DNA of 64,000 bases from Silanimonas sp021297925 (GCA_027532825.1 JAPZTL010000002.1:1-64000); one strand, 5' to 3'; shown: positions 18,145-31,073, numbered from the stretch's first letter. A program made the numbers and translations. Notes: generated from the letters alone by a model not told the origin.

Positions 18145-18328
18145 GCCGCACGCGGCCGGGAGCCTCGCTGAACGAGACACTGCCTCCGGGGGGCGAATTC
18201 CGCTGGCATCACGCGGGCTTCGCGGCTAGAATTCCGGCTCGCCTGACTCCCCTCCCATGCGCCTGCCTTCGGCCGGTGCAAGGGAAGCGCACGCCGCGCG
18301 CGAGTCACCCCACCGTAAGGCGATCGAA

Positions 18329-19465
18329 GTGACCCAACCCGCCATCCTCGCGCTCGAAGACGGAACCGTGTTCGAGGGCGTTTCCGTCGGCGCGCCCGGC
18401 CTTTCCGTCGGTGAAGTGGTGTTCAACACCGCACTCACCGGCTACCAGGAAGTCCTGACCGACCCCTCCTACGCGCGGCAGATGGTCACCTTGACCTACC
18501 CGCACATCGGCAACACCGGGTTCACGCCGGAAGACGACGAGGCCGCCAAGGTCTGGTGCGCCGGCCTGATCGTCCGCGACGTGCCGCGCCGCCCGAGCAA
18601 CTGGCGTTCGCGCGAGGCGCTGCCGGAATGGCTCACGAAGCGCGGCGTGGTTGCGATCGCCGGCATCGACACCCGCAAGCTGACTCGCCTGCTGCGCGAG
18701 CGCGGCGCCCAGAACGGTGCGCTGATGGCGGGTGACATCGACGCCGAGAAGGCCGTCGAGGCCGCCCGCAAGTTCCCGGGCCTGAAGAACCTCGACCTCG
18801 CCCAGGTCGTCATCACCGACCGTGTCCATGAATGGACGGAAGGCTCGCTGGACCTCGACCGCGGCGGTTTCGCCAAGGCCGACGGCCGCTTCCATGTCGT
18901 GGCCTACGACTTCGGTGTGAAGACCAACATCCTGCGCCTGCTCGCCGACCGCGGCTGCCGCCTCACCGTCGTGCCGGCCAAGACGCCGGCCGCCGATGTG
19001 CTGGCGATGAAGCCCGATGGCGTGTTCCTCTCGAACGGCCCCGGCGACCCGGCCCCCTGCGACTACGCCATCGCCGCGATTGTCGAGATCCTCAAGGCCG
19101 GCGTGCCGACCTTCGGCATCTGCCTCGGCCACCAGCTGCTGGCGCTGGCCAGCGGCGCGAAGACGCTGAAGATGAAGTTCGGCCACCACGGCGCGAACCA
19201 CCCGGTGCAGGACCTCGATTCCGGCCGCGTGATGATCACCAGCCAGAACCACGGCTTCGCCGTCGACGAGGCCACGCTGCCCGCGACGCTGCGCGTCACC
19301 CACCGCTCGCTGTTCGACGGCAGCAACCAGGGCATCGCGCGCACCGACGTGCCTGCCTTCAGCTTCCAGGGGCACCCCGAAGCCAGCCCCGGCCCGCACG
19401 ACGTGGCCGGCCTGTTCGACCGCTTCATCGGCCTGATGCAGGCCCACCCGCAGGGAGCCCGCTGA
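18329..19465 (+). CDS. carA: Carbamoyl-phosphate synthase small subunit
   Basis: A 378-residue glutamine amidotransferase that passes ammonia to CarB. The GTG start at 18329 is chosen because AAGG lies 8 nt upstream and the protein then begins TQPAILALEDGTVFEG, as in relatives; longer in-frame starts add no conserved sequence. The class I GATase domain has nucleophile Cys265 in FGICLGHQLL and the His349/Glu351 pair in FQGHPEASPGP. A TAGAAT -10-like hexamer lies at 18227-18232. One base separates its stop from the carB ATG, so the pair is co-translated. Confidence 0.97.
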   Translation: MTQPAILALEDGTVFEGVSVGAPGLSVGEVVFNTALTGYQEVLTDPSYARQMVTLTYPHIGNTGFTPEDDEAAKVWCAGLIVRDVPRRPSNWRSREALPEWLTKRGVVAIAGIDTRKLTRLLRERGAQNGALMAGDIDAEKAVEAARKFPGLKNLDLAQVVITDRVHEWTEGSLDLDRGGFAKADGRFHVVAYDFGVKTNILRLLADRGCRLTVVPAKTPAADVLAMKPDGVFLSNGPGDPAPCDYAIAAIVEILKAGVPTFGICLGHQLLALASGAKTLKMKFGHHGANHPVQDLDSGRVMITSQNHGFAVDEATLPATLRVTHRSLFDGSNQGIARTDVPAFSFQGHPEASPGPHDVAGLFDRFIGLMQAHPQGAR

Positions 19466-19466
19466 C

Positions 19467-22693
<3,227 letters not shown>

Positions 22694-22697
<4 letters not shown>

Positions 22698-23170
22698 GAG
22701 CCCCGCTGACGAGCAAGGGCGCGACGCGCCTGCGCGACGAGCTCGAGAAGCTGAAGACCGTCGATCGCCCGAAGATCATCGAGGCCATCGCCGAGGCCCG
22801 CGCGCACGGCGACCTCAAGGAGAACGCCGAGTACCACGCCGCGCGCGAGATGCAGGGCTTCATCGAAGGCCGCATCAAGGAGCTCGAGTCCACGCTGTCG
22901 CACGCGCAGGTGATCGACATCGCCTCGCTCAACGCCGGTTCGCGCATCGTCTTCGGCGCGACCGTCGAGCTGGCCGACGTCGACACCGACGACAAGGTCA
23001 GCTACACCATCGTTGGCGACCTCGAGAGCGACATCAAGCAGCGCCTGATCTCGATCTCCTCGCCGGTGGCGCGCGCGCTGATCGGCAAGCACGAGGGCGA
23101 CACCGTCACCATCGACGCGCCGGGCGGCCAGCGCGAGTTCGAGATCACCGGCGTCCGCTACATCCCTTGA
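22694..23170 (+). CDS. greA: Transcription elongation factor GreA
   Basis: A 158-residue factor that enters the RNA polymerase secondary channel and triggers transcript cleavage. The N-terminal coiled coil includes TSKGATRLRDELEKLK and the acidic-tip loop AHGDLKENAEYHAARE; the C-terminal FKBP-like domain has ISSPVARALIGKHEGDTV. Start overlaps the carB stop. In Xanthomonas, greA flanks the rpf cluster in the same way. Confidence 0.97.
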
Positions 23171-23174
23171 TGCC

Positions 23175-24095
23175 ATGCTGACCCTGCTGCTCGCGGCGCG
23201 ACGGCATTTCGCGGAGTTATTGCCTTCGCCTGCTGTCGCGAAAGCCCTTGGGCGTGCGGCGGCGGTCGATGCCGAGGTGGGTGAGCTCGCCCAGCTGCGA
23301 CGGCCGTTCCGCCTGCGTCCGGCGGGCCAGTGGCCCAGCGCCGCACTGATGGAGCGGCGCTTGAAGCCGGAAAGCGACGTGCAGCCGTTCCAGTGGCTGC
23401 GTGCCGATCCGGTGTGGTTGCAGCCCGACCTCACCACCGCCCGGCTGATGGCCTGGGGAAACCTCGGGCTCACGGCGGAGGACGCCGCGGCGCTGATGGC
23501 CCCGCTGAAGCCGCTGTTCGGCGATTTCGGTTACGTCTTCGAATCCCGTGAAGCGGAGGCGTGGTCGGTGCAGTGCCCGCGCGAGACGCGCTTGCCGTCC
23601 TTTCGGCACCCGCTGGCGGCGCTTGGCGATGACGCCTTTCCCTATCTGCCCGAAGGACCGGACGCGCGACGGTGGCGCAGCTTGATGGGCGAGGCGCAGG
23701 TGCTGATGCACCAGCACCCGGTCAATGCCGAGCGCGCGCGCCGCGGCCTGCCGCCAGCGAACAGCCTGTGGTTCTGGGGCGAAGGCGGTCTGCCCGATCA
23801 GGTCGAAGGGCCCATCGGCCACGTGGCCACCGCCGATCCCGAATTGGCGGCCTACGCGACGGCCGCCGGTGCGTCGGTGAGTGATCGCGTCGATGCCACC
23901 AAGCCTGGCCTCATCGACTTGCGCGCGGAGCGTCGGTGGCCCGTCATCGACGACCTGCTCGCGCTGGCCCTGGCGGCCATGGGGCAGGGCGCGTTCGCCA
24001 CCGTGCGCCTCGATTTTGCCGACGGCCACCTCGTCACGATCGAGCCGGCCCAGCGCTGGCGGTTCTGGAAGCCGGCCTTCAAGGGCTTCGCATGA
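23175..24095 (+). CDS. rpfE: RpfE-like protein of the phosphoglycerate-mutase-type family
   Basis: A 306-residue protein between greA and recJ, the place of rpfE in Xanthomonas. Relatives are sometimes annotated as a regulatory or phosphoglycerate-mutase-like protein. Visible features are FRLRPAGQWPSAALMERRL, a PFQWLRADPVWLQPDLTTARLM segment, LMHQHPVNAERARRGLPPANSLWFWGEGG, in which the PANSLWFWG stretch resembles the cofactor-independent mutase fold, and a C-terminal LVTIEPAQRWRFW. The molecular role is not established; rpfE mutants affect extracellular products in Xanthomonas. The stop overlaps the recJ ATG by 4 nt. Assignment rests on position and on the N-S-L-W-F-W-G motif. Confidence 0.8.
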   Translation: MLTLLLAARRHFAELLPSPAVAKALGRAAAVDAEVGELAQLRRPFRLRPAGQWPSAALMERRLKPESDVQPFQWLRADPVWLQPDLTTARLMAWGNLGLTAEDAAALMAPLKPLFGDFGYVFESREAEAWSVQCPRETRLPSFRHPLAALGDDAFPYLPEGPDARRWRSLMGEAQVLMHQHPVNAERARRGLPPANSLWFWGEGGLPDQVEGPIGHVATADPELAAYATAAGASVSDRVDATKPGLIDLRAERRWPVIDDLLALALAAMGQGAFATVRLDFADGHLVTIEPAQRWRFWKPAFKGFA

Positions 24096-25810
24096 CCGTA
24101 TCGCCGATCCTGCGGCGTCGCGCCGTGCCGGCGGTCGGCGACTGGCCGGCGCACGTACCTCCGCTGCTGCAACGGCTCTACGCCGCGCGCGGCATCGCCT
24201 CCGCCGAGCAGGCGGAGTTGAAGCTCGCCAAGCTCTTGGCGCCCCATCAGCTGGGCGGCATCGACGCCGCCGTCGATCTGCTGCATCACGCCCTGCGGCG
24301 CGACGCCCACATCGTCGTCGTTGGCGACTTCGACTGCGACGGCGCGACCGGCACCGCCGTTGCGGTTCGCGGCCTGCGGATGCTCGGTGCCAGCCGCGTG
24401 TCCTATCGCGTGCCACACCGCATCGCTCACGGCTACGGCCTGTCGCCGGCCCTGGTCGACGAGGAACTCGCGCCGATCGCCCCGGACCTCGTCATCACCG
24501 TCGACTCTGGCATCGCCTGCCTGCCCGGCGTGGCGGCGGCGAAGGCGCGCGGCTGGCAGGTGCTGGTGACCGACCACCACCTGCCGGGCGACGCGCTGCC
24601 CGCGGCCGACGCCATCGTCAATCCGAACCTTCGCGGTGACGGCTTCCCGAGCAAAGCACTGGCCGGCGTCGGCGTAGTGTTCTACCTGCTGCTCGCGCTG
24701 CGCGCCCGGCTGCGCGAGCGCGGCGAACCCGGGGCCGAGGCGGACCTCTCCGGCCTGCTCGACCTGGTCGCCGTGGGCACCGTCGCCGACCTCGTGCCGC
24801 TGGACAAGAACAACCGCCTGCTGGTCGCCGCCGGACTCAAGCGCCTACGCGAAGGGCGAGGGCAGCCCGGCGTGCTGGCGCTGGCCGAAGTGGCCCAGCG
24901 CCGCCTGCCGGTGCTGACGGCCACCGACATCGGCTTCGGCATCGGCCCGCGCATCAACGCCGCCGGGCGGCTCGAGGACATGACCCTCGGCATCGAGTGC
25001 CTGCTCACCGACGACGCCGATCGCGCGATGCACTTGGCGAAGCAGCTCGACAGCATCAACGCCGAGCGCCGCGAGCTGCAGCAGCAGATGGTGGACGACG
25101 CCGAAGCGGCCGCCTCGGCGCTGCCCTTGCCCGAGGGGGGGCACGACGCCTACTGCCTGTGCAACGACGGCTGGCACCCCGGCGTGGTCGGCCTGGTGGC
25201 ATCGAAGCTGAAGGAGAAGCTGCATCGCCCGGTGATCGCCTTCGCGCCCTCGGACGCCGGCTCGAGCGTGCTGCGCGGCTCGGCCCGCTCGATCCCCGGC
25301 GTGCACGTGCGCGATGCGCTGGCCGACGTCGACGCCCTGCATCCCGGGCTGATCCTGCGCTATGGCGGCCACGCGATGGCCGCCGGCCTGAGCCTCGAGG
25401 CGGCGAACTTCGACGCCTTCCGGCAGGCCTTCGAGGCCGCGGTGGCGCGTCGCCTCACCGATGAGCTCCGCGACGCCGAGCTGTGGTCCGACGGCGAACT
25501 GGCCCCGCAGGAACTGAACCGCCCGACCGCCGAGGCGCTGCGCTTGGCGGGGCCTTGGGGGCAGGGCTTCCCCGAGCCGCTGTTCGACGGCGAGTTCGAT
25601 GTGCGCTCGTGGAAGGTGCTGGCCGAACGCCATCTCAAGTTCGAACTCGGCATGCCGGGCCGCCTCGGCCCGGTCAACGCCATCCACTTCGGGGGGGCGG
25701 CCCTCGGCGCACCACCGGCCCGCGTGCGGATGGCGTTCGGTCTCGACCTCGACGATTTCCGTGGCCGTCGCGACGTGCAGTTGCTGGTCCGGCACTGGTG
25801 GGCGGCCTGA
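24092..25810 (+). CDS. recJ: Single-stranded-DNA exonuclease RecJ
   Basis: A 572-residue 5'-3' exonuclease for recombination and mismatch repair. DHH-superfamily motifs: VVVGDFDCDGATGTAVAV (about 74-91), VITVDSGIAC, DHH at 161-163 in LVTDHHLPG, and LDLVAVGTVADLVPL; the DHHA1 part carries LRYGGHAMAAGLSL. ATG 24092 overlaps the rpfE stop; a longer in-frame extension reads through rpfE and is not real. Normal length for the family. Confidence 0.97.
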   Translation: MTVSPILRRRAVPAVGDWPAHVPPLLQRLYAARGIASAEQAELKLAKLLAPHQLGGIDAAVDLLHHALRRDAHIVVVGDFDCDGATGTAVAVRGLRMLGASRVSYRVPHRIAHGYGLSPALVDEELAPIAPDLVITVDSGIACLPGVAAAKARGWQVLVTDHHLPGDALPAADAIVNPNLRGDGFPSKALAGVGVVFYLLLALRARLRERGEPGAEADLSGLLDLVAVGTVADLVPLDKNNRLLVAAGLKRLREGRGQPGVLALAEVAQRRLPVLTATDIGFGIGPRINAAGRLEDMTLGIECLLTDDADRAMHLAKQLDSINAERRELQQQMVDDAEAAASALPLPEGGHDAYCLCNDGWHPGVVGLVASKLKEKLHRPVIAFAPSDAGSSVLRGSARSIPGVHVRDALADVDALHPGLILRYGGHAMAAGLSLEAANFDAFRQAFEAAVARRLTDELRDAELWSDGELAPQELNRPTAEALRLAGPWGQGFPEPLFDGEFDVRSWKVLAERHLKFELGMPGRLGPVNAIHFGGAALGAPPARVRMAFGLDLDDFRGRRDVQLLVRHWWAA

Positions 25811-25871
25811 GCACGGGCTCGGGCGCGCCCCTGCTAGAATCCGCGGTCTTTCGAATCACAGAGAACGCGCC

Positions 25872-26997
25872 ATGGAGACCAATCCCGTGCGCCAGCGCAT
25901 CGCCGAGCTCAAGGGCCGGCTGGATGCGCTGAGGGGGTACCTTTGACTACGACCAGAAGGTCGAACGTCTAGAAGAAGTCAGTCGCGAGCTGGAAAGCCC
26001 GACGGTCTGGAACGAGCCCGAGAAGGCCCAGGGCCTTGGCCGCGAGCGCGCCGCGCTCGAAAAGGTCGTGCACGGCCTGAAGACGCTCGATGAAGGCTTC
26101 TCCGGCGCCCTCGAGCTGCTCGAGCTGGCCGAGATGGAGAACGACGAGGACACCTTCCACGCGGTCGTCGCCGACGTCGATGCGGGGCAGGCCCACCTCG
26201 AGAAACTCGAGTTCCAGCGCATGTTCAGCGGCAAGATGGACGGCGCCAGCGCCTTCCTCGACATCCAGGCCGGCGCCGGCGGCACCGAAGCGCAGGACTG
26301 GGCGGAGATGCTGCTGCGCATGTACCTGCGCTGGTGCGAATCGCGCGGCTGGAAGACCGAGCTGATGGAAGTCAGCGGCGGCGACGTGGCCGGCATCAAG
26401 TCGGCGACGGTGCGCATCGAAGGCGACTACGCCTACGGCTGGCTCAAGACCGAGACGGGCGTGCACCGCCTCGTGCGCAAGTCGCCGTTCGACTCCGACA
26501 ACCGCCGGCATACCAGCTTCACCTCGGTGTTCGTCTCGCCGGAAGTCGACGACAACATCGACATCACGATCAACCCGGCCGACCTCAAGACCGACGTCTA
26601 TCGCTCCTCGGGCGCCGGCGGCCAGCACGTCAACAAGACCGAATCGGCGGTGCGCATCACGCACGTGCCCACCGGCATCGTCGTGGCCTGCCAGAACGGC
26701 CGCAGTCAGCACCAGAACCGCGACACCGCGATGAAGATGCTCGCCGCGAAGCTCTACGAGCTCGAGATGCAGAAGCGCAATGCCGAGAAGGACGCCGTCG
26801 AAGCGACGAAGTCCGACATCGGCTGGGGCAGCCAGATCCGCAACTACGTGCTGGACCAGAGCCGCATCAAGGACCTGCGCACCGGCATCGAGCGCAGCGA
26901 CACACAGAAGGTGCTCGACGGCGACCTCGACGAGTTCGTCGAGGCCAGCCTGAAGGCCGGCCTCGAAGTCGGCGCCAAACGGAGCGATGCGGCCTGA
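25872..26997 (+). CDS. prfB: Peptide chain release factor RF2, with programmed +1 frameshift
   Basis: A 374-residue protein in two frames: 25872-25943 (24 codons ending ..LRGYL, then in-frame TGA at 25944-25946) and 25945-26997. RF2 reads UAA and UGA. The stop-codon recognition tripeptide SPF is at about 204-206 and the catalytic GGQ at 249-251 in SGAGGQHVNKTES, both within one residue of E. coli numbering. The frameshift lets RF2 level control its own synthesis. A TAGAAT (25835-25840) could be the -10. Followed by lysS after 78 nt, the usual prfB-lysS pairing. Confidence 0.98.
25931..25947 (+). promoter_or_regulatory. prfB programmed frameshift site
   Basis: A Shine-Dalgarno-like AGGGGG (25932-25937) stands 3 nt before CTT TGA C (25941-25947). 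The ribosome pauses at the in-frame TGA, slips one base forward on CTT, and continues with GAC. The layout matches the canonical site, with TAC in place of TAT. Confidence 0.97.
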
Positions 26998-27075
26998 CCG
27001 CATCGCCCCTTCGTTTGCAACTTCGCTGCCGCTTCGCCTTCGCCCTGCCTTCCCTTCTTTTCTCCCGACGCTCCC

Positions 27076-28608
27076 ATGTCCGACCAGACCAACGCCCCGC
27101 CGACGCTCGCCGCCGATACCGCCCAGGATGAGAACAAGCTCATCGCCGAGCGGCGCGCGAAACTGACGGCGCTGCGCGGGCAGGGCGTGGCCTTCCCGAA
27201 CGACGCCAAGCGCGAGCATTACGCGGGCGACCTGCAGGCCGAGTTCGCCGACAAGGACCAGTGGACCGCCGAGGCCCTCGAGGGCGCGGGTCGCCACGTG
27301 CGCATCGCCGGCCGCCTGTTGGCCAAACGCGTGATGGGCAAGGCCGCGTTCGCGCAGTTGCAGGACATGAGCGGCCGCCTCCAGCTTTACCTCGTCGGCG
27401 CTGACCTCGGCGAGAGCTACGACGCCTTCAAGGGCTGGGACATCGGCGACATCGTCGCGGTCGAGGGCGGCCTCACCCGCACGCGCACCGGCGAGCTGTC
27501 GGTGAAGGTGGCCGCCATCCGCCTGCTCACGAAGGCGCTGCGTCCGCTCCCGGACAAGTTCCACGGCCTCGCCGACGTCGAGCAGCGCTACCGCATGCGC
27601 TACGTCGACACCATCGTCAGCGAGGAGTCGCGCGAGGTTTTCGTGCAGCGCTCGCGCATCATCGGCGCGATGCGCCGCTGGCTCGACGCGCGGCGCTTCC
27701 TCGAGGTCGAGACGCCGATGATGCATTACATTCCCGGCGGTGCCACAGCGCGGCCCTTCGTGACGCACCACAACGCGCTCGACCTCGACCTCTACCTGCG
27801 CGTCGCGCCCGAGCTGTACCTCAAGCGCCTCGTCGTCGGCGGCTTCGAGCGCGTCTACGAGATCAATCGCAATTTCCGCAACGAGGGCGTGTCCACGCGG
27901 CACAACCCCGAGTTCACGATGCTCGAGCTCTACGAGGCCTACGCCACGTACACCGAGATCATGGACCTCACCGAGGGCGTGATCCGCGACGTGGCGCAAG
28001 AGGTGCTCGGCCGCACCGCGTTGACGTGGGAAGGGCGCGACATCGACCTTAAGCCCGCCTTCCGTCGCTGGCGCATGGACGACGCGGTGCGCGAGGCCGA
28101 CCCGGCCATCACCGCCGCCGACTGCCGCGACCGCGAAGCGCTGACTAGGCACTGCGCCCGCCACGGCATCCACGTGAAACCGTCTTACGGCTGGGGCAAG
28201 CTGCTGCTGGAGCTCTTCGAAAAGCTCGTCGAGGGGAACCTCGTGCAGCCCACTTTCATCACGCATTACCCGGTGGAGGTCAGCCCGCTGGCCCGCGAGA
28301 GCGACACCGAGCCGGGCATCACCGACCGCTTCGAGCTGTTCGTCGGCGGCAAGGAGATCGCCAACGGCTTCTCCGAGCTCAATGACCCGGAAGACCAGAC
28401 GGCGCGCTTCAAGGCGCAGGTCGAGGCCAAGGACGCCGGCGACGACGAGGCCATGCACTTCGACGCCGACTACATCCGGGCGCTGGAAGTGGGCCTCGCC
28501 CCGACCGGTGGTCTCGGCATCGGCATCGATCGCCTGGTGATGCTGCTGACCGACCGTGCCTCGATCCGCGACGTGCTGCTGTTCCCCTACATGCGCCCGG
28601 AGGGCTGA
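27076..28608 (+). CDS. lysS: Lysyl-tRNA synthetase, class II
   Basis: A 510-residue enzyme charging tRNA-Lys. The N-terminal OB fold (about 60-175) has GRHVRIAGRLLAKRVMGKAAF; class II motif 2 is FERVYEINRNFRNEG preceded by LRVAPELYLKRL, and motif 3 is GLGIGIDRLVMLL near the C-terminus. No strong ribosome site is visible before the ATG at 27076. In Xanthomonas this gene ends the housekeeping side of the rpf cluster. Confidence 0.98.
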   Translation: MSDQTNAPPTLAADTAQDENKLIAERRAKLTALRGQGVAFPNDAKREHYAGDLQAEFADKDQWTAEALEGAGRHVRIAGRLLAKRVMGKAAFAQLQDMSGRLQLYLVGADLGESYDAFKGWDIGDIVAVEGGLTRTRTGELSVKVAAIRLLTKALRPLPDKFHGLADVEQRYRMRYVDTIVSEESREVFVQRSRIIGAMRRWLDARRFLEVETPMMHYIPGGATARPFVTHHNALDLDLYLRVAPELYLKRLVVGGFERVYEINRNFRNEGVSTRHNPEFTMLELYEAYATYTEIMDLTEGVIRDVAQEVLGRTALTWEGRDIDLKPAFRRWRMDDAVREADPAITAADCRDREALTRHCARHGIHVKPSYGWGKLLLELFEKLVEGNLVQPTFITHYPVEVSPLARESDTEPGITDRFELFVGGKEIANGFSELNDPEDQTARFKAQVEAKDAGDDEAMHFDADYIRALEVGLAPTGGLGIGIDRLVMLLTDRASIRDVLLFPYMRPEG

Positions 28609-28624
28609 GGGCAAGCGCGGTTGC

Positions 28625-29875
28625 TCAGTCCTCGAGCCAGAGGGCCATCGGGGCTGGCCGGCCGAACAGCCACCCTTGACCGAAATCGCAGCCGGCTTCG
28701 AGGGCCGCTCCCAGCATGGCGTCGTCCTCGACGCCCTCGGCGACCGTTCGCATGCCGAGCCTTTGCCCCATTCGGGTGATGGCTTCGAGCAGCACGCGGC
28801 TGCGCGGGTCGTCGACCGCGGCGACGAAGCTCTGGTCGACCTTGAGCACGCCCGCGGGCAGGTGGCGGAGGTAGCCCAGCGACGAGTAGCCCTGCCCGAA
28901 GTCGTCGATGGCGAGGCGCACGCCGTGGGACGCAAGTTCCGCGAGAGCCTGCGCGTTCTGGCCCACGTTTCGCAGGATCGCCGTCTCGGTGACTTCGATC
29001 ATCAAGGCCTCGGGAGGCAGTTGCCACACGGCGAGGGCGGCCAGGACCTGCTCCGGCACGGAGGGGTCGTCGAAGGCACGCGCGGAGAGGTTGACGGCGC
29101 AATAGAGGTCCGGACGGCGTCGGTGCAGGGGGGCGAACTCCCGCAGCGCGACTTGTAGGCTCCATCGCGTCAACTCCGCCGCAAGGCCCGCGTCCTCCGC
29201 CATAGGGATGAACACCGACGGCGCGACGCGTCCGCCGCTGGTCCGGCACCATCGCGCGAGGGCTTCGTAGCCGACCACGCGCCGCTCCGGCAGCGTAACG
29301 ATGGGCTGGTACTCGAGTTCCAAGGCGTTGCGGGCAAGCGCGTCACGCAATTCATGCACCATCCGGTCGGCGCCGAACTGCGCCGCGATCCCGACCGGCT
29401 GCCCGTCGCGCAAGGCATGGACGACGGCCGTGGCGGCCCGACGCTGCAGCGACTCGGGCGACTCGGCGGGGTCGGTGGCCAGCGCGACGCCCAGGGTCGG
29501 CAAGAGGTGGACGGCGGTGCCGTCGAGCGGGAATGGCGGCTCGAGTTCGCGGAGGAAGCGCTGAGCCGCCAACGTGGCATGGCCGTCGCCGAGCAGTCTG
29601 GGCAGGATCAGGCAAAGGTCGCCCAGACCGCTGCGGAACAGGTGGTCGCCGGTGCGAAGCACCGCGGTCAGGCGGGCTTCCGCTTCGCGCAGCGCCGATT
29701 CGGCCGCTTCCAGCCCGTGGGCGGCGACGAGCTCCGGCCATTGCCGGATGTGCAGATGGACGAAGGCCACCGATGCGCCTCCCGCCGCCCCCGCCAGCAG
29801 GGTGCCGCAGGCGGCCCGGATGGCGGGCCAGCCTTGCGGGGGTTCAAAGGAAGAGTTCGGCAAGGTCAAGGCCAT
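28625..29875 (-). CDS. EAL phosphodiesterase with degenerate GGDEF domain
   Basis: A 416-residue cytoplasmic protein. Residues about 1-165 have the shape of a GGDEF domain (FVHLHIRQWPELVAAHG, RTGDHLFRSGLGDLCLILP) but the active loop reads SGLGD in place of GGDEF, so it should not make cyclic-di-GMP. Residues about 170-410 are an EAL domain with all ligands in place: YQPIV, YEALARW, VNLSARAF, IEVTETAIL, AIDDFGQGYSSL, LKVDQSF and VAEGVEDD; it should be an active hydrolase. Its start overlaps the end of the HD-GYP gene by 32 nt, with GGGAG before the ATG. Together they occupy the place of rpfF-rpfC-rpfG. Confidence 0.9.
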   Translation of the reverse strand: MALTLPNSSFEPPQGWPAIRAACGTLLAGAAGGASVAFVHLHIRQWPELVAAHGLEAAESALREAEARLTAVLRTGDHLFRSGLGDLCLILPRLLGDGHATLAAQRFLRELEPPFPLDGTAVHLLPTLGVALATDPAESPESLQRRAATAVVHALRDGQPVGIAAQFGADRMVHELRDALARNALELEYQPIVTLPERRVVGYEALARWCRTSGGRVAPSVFIPMAEDAGLAAELTRWSLQVALREFAPLHRRRPDLYCAVNLSARAFDDPSVPEQVLAALAVWQLPPEALMIEVTETAILRNVGQNAQALAELASHGVRLAIDDFGQGYSSLGYLRHLPAGVLKVDQSFVAAVDDPRSRVLLEAITRMGQRLGMRTVAEGVEDDAMLGAALEAGCDFGQGWLFGRPAPMALWLED

Positions 29876-31073
29876 AGGCTCCCGGCTGAAGAGCGCGCTG
29901 GATGGTCAGCCGGTGGACGGCCGCCACGTCCTGGCGGAACAGGTCCACTTGGCGGAACGCGGGGTTCACGGTCTTGTCCGGGTGCGTCAGGACGGTCACC
30001 TTGGGCATCAACCGCCTTGCGCTGTTCTGGGCGGTGACCACCGCGACTTCGCCGCTCGAAAGCTCCACGAGCGAACCCGTCGGATACACGCCGATGCTCT
30101 GGCTGAACTGCTCGACCAGCTCCGGCTGGAACAGCGTGCCCCGCTCCCGGTAGAGGACCTGCAGGACATGGTGGCGCGCCTGCGCGGGCTGGTGCGGCCG
30201 CACGGAGCTCATCGCGTCGAAACTGTCCACGATGCCAAGCATGCGTGCTTCCAGGGGGATCTCGAAACCGCGGCGTCCGTCCGGGTAGCCGCTGCCGTCG
30301 TGTCGTTCATGGTGGTGGGCGACCGCGCTGCGGATCAAAGGCGTCGTCCCTGGCGCCGCGTCGAGCATGGCGAGGCTCGACTCCACATGGCGCTGCATCG
30401 CATGGCGCTGGACGTCGTCCAGGGGGCGGTCGTGGTTCGTGGTTCCTTCGGGCAGCGAACCCATGCCGAGATCCATCAGCATGCCGGCACTCGCGAGTTC
30501 GACGAGTACCGGGCCCGGGAAGCCAAGTTGGCGCCCGAAGGCCGACATCAGAGCGGCGCAGTTCACCGCATGGCTGTAGGCGTAGGGATCCCGCTCGCGC
30601 AGCGTGGAGAGCCAGAAATACGCATCGGGGTTGCGGATGACGCTGGCGACGACGGGCTCGACGACCGTACCGATCTCGTCGATGGACAGGCGGCGCCCGT
30701 CGCGCAGGTCCTCGGTCAGCCGCCGCGCGAGCTTCTGGGCCTCGTTTGCCGCGAACTTGATGCGTGGCAGCTCCTCCTCGACCGTGGCAGTCGTCGCGTA
30801 GCGGGTGGCCTGTGGCAGCGGGCGCAGACGGCTGCCGCCGCCGCCGTAGTCGAGTGCCAGCAGCACCGCTTCGGGACTGCCGTCATAGCTGCGCTCGCGG
30901 TCGACGAACACATACTCCGCGAAACGGCGCAGCTGGATGATGTCGTCCGGCGTGCGGACCAAGACGCCCTGTAGCGGGAAGGGCGTGCCCTCCCACGCAC
31001 GCCCGTCCATCCGGCACACGAACATGCCGGGCTGGAGCTCGTTGACCGAGAGACGCCGTTCGACTCGTGGCAT
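29844..31073 (-). CDS. DUF3391 / degenerate HD-GYP protein
   Basis: A 409-residue protein with the same layout as that at 1713-2996: DUF3391-type N-terminus (SVNELQPGMFVCRMDGRAW), then HD-GYP. The metal-binding HD dyad is replaced: where relatives have LLHDIGK this reads MLMDLGMG, losing the histidine and the lysine, while the HHHERHDGSGYPDG loop and VDSFDAM are kept. It is therefore probably a cyclic-di-GMP or protein binding module, not a hydrolase, unless the pocket is rearranged. It is the first gene of a pair with the overlapping EAL phosphodiesterase and lies 10 nt after the acyl-CoA ligase, all on the minus strand, so one operon is likely. In Xanthomonas this place holds RpfG, a receiver-HD-GYP protein; no receiver domain is present here. 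Confidence 0.88.
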   Translation of the reverse strand: MPRVERRLSVNELQPGMFVCRMDGRAWEGTPFPLQGVLVRTPDDIIQLRRFAEYVFVDRERSYDGSPEAVLLALDYGGGGSRLRPLPQATRYATTATVEEELPRIKFAANEAQKLARRLTEDLRDGRRLSIDEIGTVVEPVVASVIRNPDAYFWLSTLRERDPYAYSHAVNCAALMSAFGRQLGFPGPVLVELASAGMLMDLGMGSLPEGTTNHDRPLDDVQRHAMQRHVESSLAMLDAAPGTTPLIRSAVAHHHERHDGSGYPDGRRGFEIPLEARMLGIVDSFDAMSSVRPHQPAQARHHVLQVLYRERGTLFQPELVEQFSQSIGVYPTGSLVELSSGEVAVVTAQNSARRLMPKVTVLTHPDKTVNPAFRQVDLFRQDVAAVHRLTIQRALQPGAYGLDLAELFL

